From assembly GCA_945870115.1 (NCBI GenBank), contig CAMBRH010000128.1:1-9167 (forward strand): DNA of 9,167 nucleotides. Reading direction: 5' to 3'. Under the pieces are notes generated by a model, which did not search any database, had not been told where the DNA came from, and saw only the letters and a list, made by a program, of their open reading frames with translations. The position numbers and the translations under genes are program-made. This DNA is from Chitinophaga pinensis. GTDB taxonomy: Bacteria > Bacteroidota > Bacteroidia > Flavobacteriales_D > Crocinitomicaceae. This document shows, piece after piece, positions 1-5,253 of this stretch; position 1 is the stretch's first letter; the number at the start of each line of letters is the position of its first letter.

Positions 1-234
1 CCAAATCCATTTGCTGAATCTACTGTAATTGAATACAGTATTCCAACAAATGTTGGTAAAGCACAAATTCATTTCTACAATTCTGAAGGAAAAATCATTA
101 ATTCAGTTGATATTTTAGAAAGAGGAAACGGAGAATTAAAAGTATTTGCAAATGATTTGAGTTCAGGAGTTTACACTTATACTTTAGTTGCTGACGGAAA
201 AGTTGTTTCGACTAAAAAAATGATGAAAAATTAA
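1..234 (+). CDS. C-terminal end of a T9SS-secreted protein (type A sorting domain), 5' partial
   Basis: The reading frame is open from base 1 to a TAA at 232-234, giving 77 residues of a protein whose start lies outside the window. The visible part begins PNPF and continues with short beta-strand-like segments, an SSGVYTYTLVADGK stretch and a basic end (TKKMMKN). This is the pattern of the type A C-terminal sorting domain of the Bacteroidota type IX secretion system: an NPF start, a G(V/I/M)Y-Y-L strand and a final lysine-rich strand. The family role is to direct export across the outer membrane, after which the domain is usually cleaved and the cargo anchored or released. The cargo itself cannot be identified. 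The variant of the domain resembles those on tail-fibre/S74-like surface proteins, but that is only an impression from similarity. The sorting-domain call is firm. Confidence 0.88.
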   Translation, partial: PNPFAESTVIEYSIPTNVGKAQIHFYNSEGKIINSVDILERGNGELKVFANDLSSGVYTYTLVADGKVVSTKKMMKN

Positions 235-248
235 TCCGCCAAGGCGGA
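235..248. repeat. GC-rich perfect palindrome directly after the stop codon
   Basis: TCCGCC-AA-GGCGGA starts at the base after the TAA of the preceding gene. Six base pairs with a two-base centre form a short GC hairpin that stands out in very AT-rich surroundings. It has no following T-run, so it is not a complete intrinsic terminator. It could protect the 3' end or be part of the repeat patch that follows. Confidence 0.6.
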
Positions 249-249
249 G

Positions 250-312
250 ACTTAAGACCTGAGGACATAAGACTTAAGACTTGCTCTGATTTAGATACAA
301 AATTCAAGTCTT
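250..312. repeat. Degenerate heptamer repeat patch (ACTTAAG type) with an inverted copy
   Basis: Units ACTTAAG (250-256), ACCTGAG (257-263), GACATAAG (264-271), ACTTAAG (272-278) and a partial ACTTG (279-283) follow one another with a period of 7-8 bases. AAGACTTG at 276-283 is exactly complementary to CAAGTCTT at 305-312, so the last unit can close a stem with a 21-base loop. The patch is non-coding. Its function is unknown. Confidence 0.6.
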
Positions 313-341
313 TTTGAAACTAGTTTTTAGGTGATTTAAAA

Positions 342-366
342 CTGAAAAATAAAGCTAATTTTTCAG
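342..366 (+). other. Hairpin in the 3' untranslated region
   Basis: CTGAAAAAT (342-350) pairs perfectly with ATTTTTCAG (358-366) across a seven-base loop. It lies just upstream of the strong terminator at 385-420, so the 3' untranslated region of the T9SS cargo gene would carry two consecutive hairpins. The stem is AT-rich and therefore weak on its own. Confidence 0.45.
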
Positions 367-384
367 ATTATTCCATTTCTTTTG

Positions 385-420
385 AGAGAGCTTGTTTTTT
401 GAGGACAAGCTCTCTTTTTT
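385..420 (+). terminator. Intrinsic terminator of the T9SS cargo gene
   Basis: AGAGAGCTTG (385-394) pairs perfectly with CAAGCTCTCT (406-415) around an 11-base loop, and the descending arm runs into a T tract at 415-420. This is a classical factor-independent terminator for + strand transcription. It sits about 150 bases after the stop codon, so the transcript has a long structured 3' untranslated region. The opposite strand lacks a matching U-run after the stem, so termination should be mainly in the + direction. Confidence 0.85.
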
Positions 421-451
421 AATGCAATGCCGTTAACTTTCTAATCAAAAT

Positions 452-484
452 TTGCTACTGCTTAATATAATTTTTGTAGTTTTG
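452..484 (+). promoter_or_regulatory. Probable Bacteroidota-type promoter for the PAP2 gene
   Basis: TAGTTTTG at 477-484 matches the Bacteroidota -7 consensus TAnnTTTG exactly. A TTG at 452-454 lies 22 bases upstream, near the upper end of the spacing reported for flavobacterial -33 elements. Transcription would begin around 490 and leave a leader of about 45 bases before the ATG at 537. It follows the terminator at 385-420, which fits an independent transcription unit. Confidence 0.5.
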
Positions 485-536
485 TTTTAAAGATTTAAAA
501 AATAAGAATGAACTTAATTAATTGAAATTTTTAGAC

Positions 537-1121
537 ATGCTTAATTATTTTGAATCCTTAGATCGTAATTTCATCGTTTTTATCAACTCTTTGAATTCTC
601 CATTTTGGGATGAATTTATGTGGATTGTTTCTGGGAAACTTATTTGGATTCCGCTTTATTTGTTTCTTGTTTTTTTAGTTTATCGGAAAATTGGATTAAA
701 ATCTGCGTTTTTATTTCTAATTTTTGTTGTTTTTACAATCATAATTGCAGACGCAATCTCTGTTTATGCTTTAAAAGAAATAGTACAACGTTACCGACCT
801 TCACATAATTTACTGATAAAAGATTCTTTGCACCTCTACAAAATTTCTGAAAACAATTATTATTCTGGTGGAGATTATGGTTTTGTTTCGTCACATGCAA
901 CTAATTTTTTTGTAATTGCTACTTGTTTTACCCTCGTTTTTTGGAATGAATATAAACAAGTGTGCTATTTTTTATTTGGAATTGCTTTGTTGGTTTGTTA
1001 TTCAAGGTTGTATTTAGGAGTTCATTATCTAAGTGATATTCTAGGCGGCGCAATCCTGGGAATAAGTTTATCTTTACTTTCTTTTAAATTTATTTGGAAA
1101 AAGATTAATAAAGATAAATAA
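537..1121 (+). CDS. PAP2-family membrane lipid phosphatase
   Basis: This 194-residue polytopic membrane protein carries all three PAP2 phosphatase signatures. Motif 1 is K80-x6-R87-P88. Motif 2 is V-S118-S119-H120, with V and S in place of the usual P and G of PSGH. Motif 3 is S156-R157-x5-H163-x3-D167. The two histidines, the arginines and the final aspartate form the expected catalytic set, with a phosphohistidine intermediate. In this family, small membrane members dephosphorylate phosphatidate, undecaprenyl pyrophosphate, phosphatidylglycerophosphate or lipid A; the substrate here cannot be told. About five or six hydrophobic segments are visible. I start at ATG 537 because SLDRNFIVFINSLNS then sits where the family N-terminus is expected. 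An in-frame TTG at 522 immediately follows a stop and would add five residues. The 3' end overlaps the convergent yqaA-like gene by 17 bases. Confidence 0.88.
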   Translation: MLNYFESLDRNFIVFINSLNSPFWDEFMWIVSGKLIWIPLYLFLVFLVYRKIGLKSAFLFLIFVVFTIIIADAISVYALKEIVQRYRPSHNLLIKDSLHLYKISENNYYSGGDYGFVSSHATNFFVIATCFTLVFWNEYKQVCYFLFGIALLVCYSRLYLGVHYLSDILGGAILGISLSLLSFKFIWKKINKDK

Positions 1122-1536
1122 GCAAAGCATATCTGAGAATTTTTCCCAAACACATCAATGAAATTGTTTTCCAAAAGTGAGTTTTAAGAAGTCCTAACGA
1201 AATTAAAAGTGGATCTCCAATAATTGGTATCCATGAAAAAAAGGCAGCATAGAATCCTTTCTTTTGAAAATAAAGCAGGAATTTATTCTCGAAATTCACT
1301 TTTTTAAAAAAAAATTTATTTCCATAAAATCCTAGTAAATAGTTAGTCAAACCACCTAAACAATTTCCAAAGGAAGCAATTATCAAAAGTAAAAGTGGAT
1401 TAAAAGTTCCTAAACTCAAGAAATAAAATAGAACAATTTCTGAACTTAAGGGTAAAATTGTAGCAGATAAAAAGCAAATAATCAATAATCCAACTAAACC
1501 AAAATCTTCAAAATAAAGAGCGAAAGATTCAAGCAT
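1105..1536 (-). CDS. yqaA: YqaA-type VTT-domain inner-membrane protein
   Basis: The 143-residue protein closely follows E. coli YqaA in length and in landmarks: FLSATILPLSSE (22-33), GNCLGGLTNYLLG (57-69), SWIPIIGDP (101-109) and CLGKILRY (129-136). YqaA belongs to the VTT/SNARE-associated superfamily that includes the DedA membrane proteins. DedA relatives have been linked to polyprenyl-phosphate or phospholipid translocation, but the role of YqaA itself is not settled. The glycine/proline-rich loops and a GDP near the C-terminal half are typical of the superfamily's re-entrant regions. It is the last gene of a three-gene minus-strand unit. Its ATG lies inside the end of the omega-amidase gene (8-base overlap, ATGCTTGA), suggesting translational coupling. 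Its own 3' end runs 17 bases into the PAP2 gene from the other side. Confidence 0.85.
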   Translation of the reverse strand: MLESFALYFEDFGLVGLLIICFLSATILPLSSEIVLFYFLSLGTFNPLLLLIIASFGNCLGGLTNYLLGFYGNKFFFKKVNFENKFLLYFQKKGFYAAFFSWIPIIGDPLLISLGLLKTHFWKTISLMCLGKILRYALLIYLY

Positions 1537-2317
1537 CTTTTAAAAAATTCATTGAATTTCGTATGTCAATCAAATTTTGTTTTTTAAGAATAATACTTTG
1601 AATAATTTCTTGATGAGCATTTTCTGAATTTAAAGTTTCGCCTAAAGGATTGATAATTCGTGAATCCCCTGAATAAACCAATTCTTTGCCATCTTTTCCA
1701 ATTCGATTTACGCCAACAACAAAAGATTGATTTTCGATTGCTCTAGCAGTTAAAAGTGATTTCCAATGGTGATTTCGTTTTTCTGGCCAATTTGCGACAT
1801 ATAAACACAAGTCATAATCAATTTCTCCTTTTTCATTTACTTTGTTGCGAGAAAGCTCAGGAAAACGCAAATCGAAGCATATTTGTAAATTTATTTTCCA
1901 AGATTTATACTCAACAATAACTTGTTTTGTTCCAGCAGAGAAAAATTCATTTTCTTTCGCTAAAGAAAAAAGCTTACGTTTGTCATAAATTGTATAATTT
2001 CCATCAGGAAAAACAAATATTCCTCGGTTATAAAAGTGATTCTTTTCTTTCACTATAAATGAAGTATAAATTGCAGCATTTGTCTTTTTGGCACTTTGTT
2101 TTAACCAAACTAATGCTTGGGAATTTTCCATTTCTTCTGCTAAAGTTTCAACATTCATTGTAAATCCTGTTTGAAACATTTCAGGTAAGATAATTAAATC
2201 AGTATCTGAAATTTGCTTTAATAAAGTTTCAAAATGACTTAGATTATTGGATTTTTCTTCCCAAATTTGATTACATTGTACGATGGAAACGCATAAATCG
2301 TTTGTTAAATTTGACAT
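1529..2317 (-). CDS. yafV: Omega-amidase, YafV/Nit2-type carbon-nitrogen hydrolase
   Basis: This 262-residue nitrilase-superfamily enzyme has the Glu-Lys-Cys triad: E46 in ILPEMFQTGF, K113 in YDKRKLF and C147 in QICFDLRFPE. The DYDLCLYVANWP (167-178) and LLTARAIENQ (188-197) blocks and the GDSRIINPLGE segment match E. coli YafV closely. YafV-type omega-amidases hydrolyse alpha-ketoglutaramate, the keto-acid left after transamination with glutamine, to 2-oxoglutarate and ammonia. The upstream neighbour, overlapping by 13 bases, is an aminotransferase of the kind that would produce this substrate, which supports the assignment. I start at ATG 2315-2317. A longer frame from 2365 would add 16 basic residues (MFCKRQFNLRKSS...) read entirely from within the aminotransferase gene, and the family does not have them. 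The enzyme is presumably cytoplasmic. Confidence 0.9.
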   Translation of the reverse strand: MSNLTNDLCVSIVQCNQIWEEKSNNLSHFETLLKQISDTDLIILPEMFQTGFTMNVETLAEEMENSQALVWLKQSAKKTNAAIYTSFIVKEKNHFYNRGIFVFPDGNYTIYDKRKLFSLAKENEFFSAGTKQVIVEYKSWKINLQICFDLRFPELSRNKVNEKGEIDYDLCLYVANWPEKRNHHWKSLLTARAIENQSFVVGVNRIGKDGKELVYSGDSRIINPLGETLNSENAHQEIIQSIILKKQNLIDIRNSMNFLKDA

Positions 2318-3432
2318 AATTTTTCTGCTGCTTTTTCTAAGGTTAAATTGTCTTTTGCAAAACAAAAACGCAATATTTGATTATCTAGTTTATTTTCATA
2401 AAATACAGACATCGGAATCGCTGCAATACTATGATTTTTAACTAAATCTATCACGAAATCTGTGTCTTTTTGTTTGGTAATATTTTTGTAGGAAAGTGCT
2501 TGAAAAAAACTTCCTTCGGACGGCAAGATTTCAAATTTACTTCCCTGAATTAATTTTCTAAAATAATCTCGTTTTTCTTGATAAAACGCACCAAGTGAAG
2601 CTACATCAACAATTTGTAAATACTTTGCTAAACTCACTTGAGCCAAATTATTCACACAAAAAACTAAAAATTGGTGTACCTTTTTGATTTCATTCATGAT
2701 CTTTTCTGGAGCAATCAAGTAACCAATTTTCCATCCAGTAATGTGAAATGTTTTTCCAAATGAGGAGACAATTATTGCTCTTTCTCTAATTTCTGCAATG
2801 GAATTTATCGAAATGTGTTTTTCTTCAAAAGTGATGTATTCATACACTTCATCCGAAAGTAAATAAAGTTGTTGATTTTTGATGAAAATTTGTTTCAAGG
2901 ATTTAATATCTTCATGCGTGAAAATTTTCCCAGAAGGATTATGCGGGTTATTTACAATCAGCATTTTGGTTTTTGAACTGATGGCATTTTCAACTTTATT
3001 CCAATCGACTGTGAAATCATTTTCTAAAGAAACATGAACACATTTCCCGCCAACTAAATCTATTGCAGGAACATAGCAATCGTAAGCTGGATCAATGATT
3101 ACAACTTCATCATCTTTAAAAACCAGAGCTTGAATTGCTGTGAAAATTGCTTGCGTGGCTCCAGCTGTAACTAAAACTTCTGCAGAGTTTATTTTTCTTC
3201 CGTATTGTTTTTGTGTTAATTTTATTATCTCCTCAATCAATAAAGGATTTCCTGCCATTGGCGCATATTGATGTACATTTTCTGACAGAGAATCTTTAAA
3301 TATGTCCAGTAATTTCTCGTCAACAGGGAAGTTTGGAAAGCCTTGCGCTAAATTTATTGCTCCATAATCCAAAGCCATTTTTGACATGGTTGAAAAAATT
3401 GTGGCACCTACATTTGGTAATTTTGATTGCAT
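2305..3432 (-). CDS. ybdL: PLP-dependent aminotransferase, YbdL (methionine aminotransferase) type
   Basis: The 375-residue protein is a fold-type I, class I/II aminotransferase. The cofactor lysine is K227 in SSFGKTFHITGWKIGY. N165 (NNPHNPSG), D194 and Y197 (SDEVYEY) are the pyridoxal phosphate contacts, AGAT at 90-93 contacts the phosphate, and R355 (ILRFCFAK) should hold the substrate carboxylate. The start QSKLPNVGATIF, the HQYAPMAG block and the C-terminal AAIPMSVF align with E. coli YbdL, which prefers methionine and also aromatic amino acids such as phenylalanine and histidine. This subgroup is related to kynurenine aminotransferase/glutamine transaminase K. It heads a minus-strand unit with the omega-amidase and the YqaA-like gene. 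Pairing with omega-amidase suggests glutamine as a natural amino donor, for example in methionine salvage. Exact substrate preference is inferred, not visible. Confidence 0.9.
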   Translation of the reverse strand: MQSKLPNVGATIFSTMSKMALDYGAINLAQGFPNFPVDEKLLDIFKDSLSENVHQYAPMAGNPLLIEEIIKLTQKQYGRKINSAEVLVTAGATQAIFTAIQALVFKDDEVVIIDPAYDCYVPAIDLVGGKCVHVSLENDFTVDWNKVENAISSKTKMLIVNNPHNPSGKIFTHEDIKSLKQIFIKNQQLYLLSDEVYEYITFEEKHISINSIAEIRERAIIVSSFGKTFHITGWKIGYLIAPEKIMNEIKKVHQFLVFCVNNLAQVSLAKYLQIVDVASLGAFYQEKRDYFRKLIQGSKFEILPSEGSFFQALSYKNITKQKDTDFVIDLVKNHSIAAIPMSVFYENKLDNQILRFCFAKDNLTLEKAAEKLCQI

Positions 3433-3737
3433 TTATATGTATTTGATGATTACAAAAATACGATATTTTTCATCTATAGAATTATTCAGAAGTTTCGTTT
3501 TTACAAAAAATTCAAATGTAAGGAAATTTTTTGTTCTCAAATAAGAATTTGTTTTAGAAATAAATTAAAATGAAACAGAAATTGGTGAATGTTACTTGGG
3601 TTTGAAATAAATTTTAAAAAAATTTTCATTTTACCTGTAACTTTTATTCGAGTTCTAAGTCTTACATCAAAACGAGCTAGTTTTAGATTTAAAAATTAAG
3701 AAACGAAAATTAATTAAACATTTAATAAATAGAAAAA
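3433..3737. other. Divergent intergenic region, largely featureless
   Basis: These 305 bases separate the minus-strand aminotransferase unit from the plus-strand beta-barrel gene. The left end carries the candidate minus-strand promoter. For the right-hand gene only an imperfect TAGTTTTA at 3678-3685 resembles a -7 element, with no good TTG upstream. The rest is AT-rich, with no hairpin, repeat or plausible coding frame beyond an 11-codon frame starting at 3570, which I do not regard as a gene. Confidence 0.5.
3453..3460 (-). promoter_or_regulatory. Candidate -7 element for the aminotransferase operon
   Basis: Read on the minus strand, the sequence is TATTTTTG, an exact match to TAnnTTTG, ending 20 bases before the aminotransferase ATG. 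I could not find a convincing TTG at the expected upstream distance, so the call rests on the -7 element and its position. Confidence 0.35.
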
Positions 3738-4565
3738 ATGAAAAAAGTAATACTATCAGCATTTGTTTTAAGCGGACTTTTAACTTTTGCACAGGAAAAA
3801 GAAAAAGATACAACAAGGTTAAATTTGGGTGAAACCGAAGTTTTAATCATCAATACCAAAAAAGGAAATGTAATTGTTGACGGTAACACCAATCCAAGCG
3901 ATACAATTGATGCTTCGCCAGATGAGGATGAAGATGACAACAATCACGAAGGGCATTGGGGAGGAATTGATTTTGGAGCAACAATGCTTTTGAATTCAGC
4001 GATGAAATCGTCTTTTCCAAATGATAAATTTTTAGAAAATGATCCTGGAAAATCTTTTTATTGGAACATCAATATCATGGATCGTAAATTCAACATTTAC
4101 AAACATTATGTTGGATTAACAACTGGTTTTGGAGTGAATTTCACGCAAGTTGGAATTAAAAATGATTATATTTTAAACGACAATTACGATTCTCTATGGT
4201 TAGTAAAAGATACTGTTAATCACTATTCTAAAAATAAATTAAGAGCCACTTATTTGCAAATCCCTCTTCTATTAGAATTCAATACAAATGCTGATGAAGA
4301 TAAATCCTTTTACTTTGCAGCTGGTCTGATTGGTGGAGTTCGCGTTGGCTCTGCATTGATTCAAAAAGTTGATAGAGAAGATTTTGAGAACAAACAAAAA
4401 ACAAAGGGAACTTATTCATTAAATCCATTTAAAGTTGATGCGACAGTAAGAATGGGTTATGGAGATTGGGGACTTTTTGCAACCTATGCTTTGATGCCAC
4501 TTTTTGACACCGCAAAAGTAAGTGAAGCATTGCCTTTGACTTTTGGTTTAACAATGAACTTTTAG
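3738..4565 (+). CDS. Exported outer-membrane beta-barrel protein with acidic linker
   Basis: The 275-residue product begins with a signal peptide (MKKVILSAFVLSGLLTFA, likely cleavage after A18). A segment at 25-50 (TTRLNLGETEVLIIN... then GNVIVDG) looks like two short beta strands. A strongly acidic linker follows at about 61-72 (DEDEDD), then a glycine/aromatic-rich part from about 74 to the end with alternating hydrophobic strands. The last residue is phenylalanine, as in proteins recognised by the BAM machinery. It resembles the small PorT-like/OMP_b-brl families of Bacteroidota, with about eight predicted strands. No enzyme motif or plug domain is visible, so transport, adhesion or structural roles are all open. 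It appears monocistronic, flanked by a divergent operon upstream and a terminator-like element downstream. Confidence 0.75.
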   Translation: MKKVILSAFVLSGLLTFAQEKEKDTTRLNLGETEVLIINTKKGNVIVDGNTNPSDTIDASPDEDEDDNNHEGHWGGIDFGATMLLNSAMKSSFPNDKFLENDPGKSFYWNINIMDRKFNIYKHYVGLTTGFGVNFTQVGIKNDYILNDNYDSLWLVKDTVNHYSKNKLRATYLQIPLLLEFNTNADEDKSFYFAAGLIGGVRVGSALIQKVDREDFENKQKTKGTYSLNPFKVDATVRMGYGDWGLFATYALMPLFDTAKVSEALPLTFGLTMNF

Positions 4566-4588
4566 TCTACAAAATAGGGCTTTTGTTT

Positions 4589-4729
4589 TTTAACACATAG
4601 GCATATAGAAAACATAGAATTGATATTAAAACTTTAAATTACAAATAAATCCATCGTTCAAATGTTGAATGGTGGATTTTGTGTAATGTGACTTTTATTC
4701 CTATGTTTTCTATGTTTCTATGTGGTAAA
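4589..4729. repeat. 141-bp inverted-repeat element with CATAG-type arms
   Basis: The left arm 4589-4617 and right arm 4701-4729 are inverted copies matching at 25 of 29 positions. Each arm is built from repeated CATAG units spaced 8-9 bases apart, clearest in the right arm. The centre holds a separate 15-bp hairpin (4647-4679), almost exactly at the midpoint. The element fills the space between two convergent genes. It could act as a bidirectional terminator or be a small non-autonomous mobile repeat. No transposase or clear target-site duplication is visible. Confidence 0.6.
4647..4680 (+). terminator. Probable terminator hairpin after the beta-barrel gene
   Basis: AAATCCATCGTTCAA (4647-4661) pairs with TTGAATGGTGGATTT (4665-4679) across a three-base loop. 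All 15 pairs form if two G-U wobbles are allowed. The wobbles pair only in the + strand transcript; in the antisense RNA they become A-C mismatches, which suggests selection on + strand RNA. A short T-run (4677-4680) follows, but it is weak for a classical terminator. Confidence 0.6.
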
Positions 4730-4755
4730 CTTTCCCTATCTTTTTTGTTGGTGGA

Positions 4756-5106
4756 TTAATTCCAATTGATAAAATGATTTCCTTGTAGGGATTTATTGAA
4801 GGCTTTGCGCATCATGACAATTTTTCGTCCAGCCTCAGCGTCACCATCCAAGGCTTTTCGTTTTAATTTATAGTATAAATCTAGACTTAAACCAAACAAA
4901 TCGTGTTCTAGTTGTTTTTTAAGTTCAGCGATTTTTCCATTAATTTCGATTAAAAAGTATTCTAATTCTCCTAATTCTGCTAACTCATCTTTAGAGATAT
5001 TCTTTTTTTTGACCAAATCTGTATAACGTGGCAAAGTGACTTGCAACAATTCTATGAATCGTTCCAACTCCTTATTTATTTGCGCTTGATACGTTTTATT
5101 ATACAT
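4756..5106 (-). CDS. Small predicted coiled-coil protein, unknown function
   Basis: I do not recognise this 116-residue protein. It is rich in charged residues (E, K, D) and leucine with heptad-like hydrophobic spacing at roughly 10-70, so an alpha-helical coiled coil or helical hairpin is likely. The second part has ALDGDAEAGRKIVMMRKAF (85-103), faintly like a helical-repeat turn, and the protein ends in HFINWN. There is no signal peptide, membrane segment, cysteine or metal-binding motif, so it is probably cytoplasmic. It is transcribed alone, away from hemW and towards the beta-barrel gene. Codon use and composition match the surroundings. It looks like a real, probably lineage-restricted gene; an interaction or regulatory role is possible but not shown. 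Confidence 0.65.
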   Translation of the reverse strand: MYNKTYQAQINKELERFIELLQVTLPRYTDLVKKKNISKDELAELGELEYFLIEINGKIAELKKQLEHDLFGLSLDLYYKLKRKALDGDAEAGRKIVMMRKAFNKSLQGNHFINWN

Positions 5107-5127
5107 TTTTAGTTCTTAATCTTAATA

Positions 5128-5157
5128 TAAATGTAAACTTATTTTTTGAATTACAAA
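5128..5157 (-). promoter_or_regulatory. Candidate promoter of the small coiled-coil gene
   Basis: On the minus strand, TTTG (5157-5154) is followed after 18 bases by TACATTTA (5135-5128), which matches TAnnTTTG except for the last base. The start codon is 21 bases further on. The spacing fits but the -7 match is imperfect. Confidence 0.3.
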
Positions 5158-5253
5158 ATTTTTTATCTTATTTTTTCATTTTTTTTCTCAAAAAGGCCAT
5201 TTAACAACATTTTTATAAACACTTTTGCATGAAAAAATTTTATTCTAAATTTT

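Noticed and set aside
620..808. 62-codon frame within the PAP2 gene
   Set aside because: Out-of-frame reading of the PAP2 gene; the three PAP2 motifs fix the true frame.
2318..2365. N-terminal extension of the omega-amidase from ATG 2365
   Set aside because: The extra 16 residues are read from the aminotransferase 3' end and have no counterpart in the family; ATG 2315-2317 gives the expected N-terminus.
3570..3605. 11-codon frame in the divergent intergenic region
   Set aside because: Too short, with no promoter or family support.
3722..3943. 73-codon antisense frame, serine-rich, over the start of the beta-barrel gene
   Set aside because: The serine run is the complement of the acidic codons in the real gene; no support as a protein.
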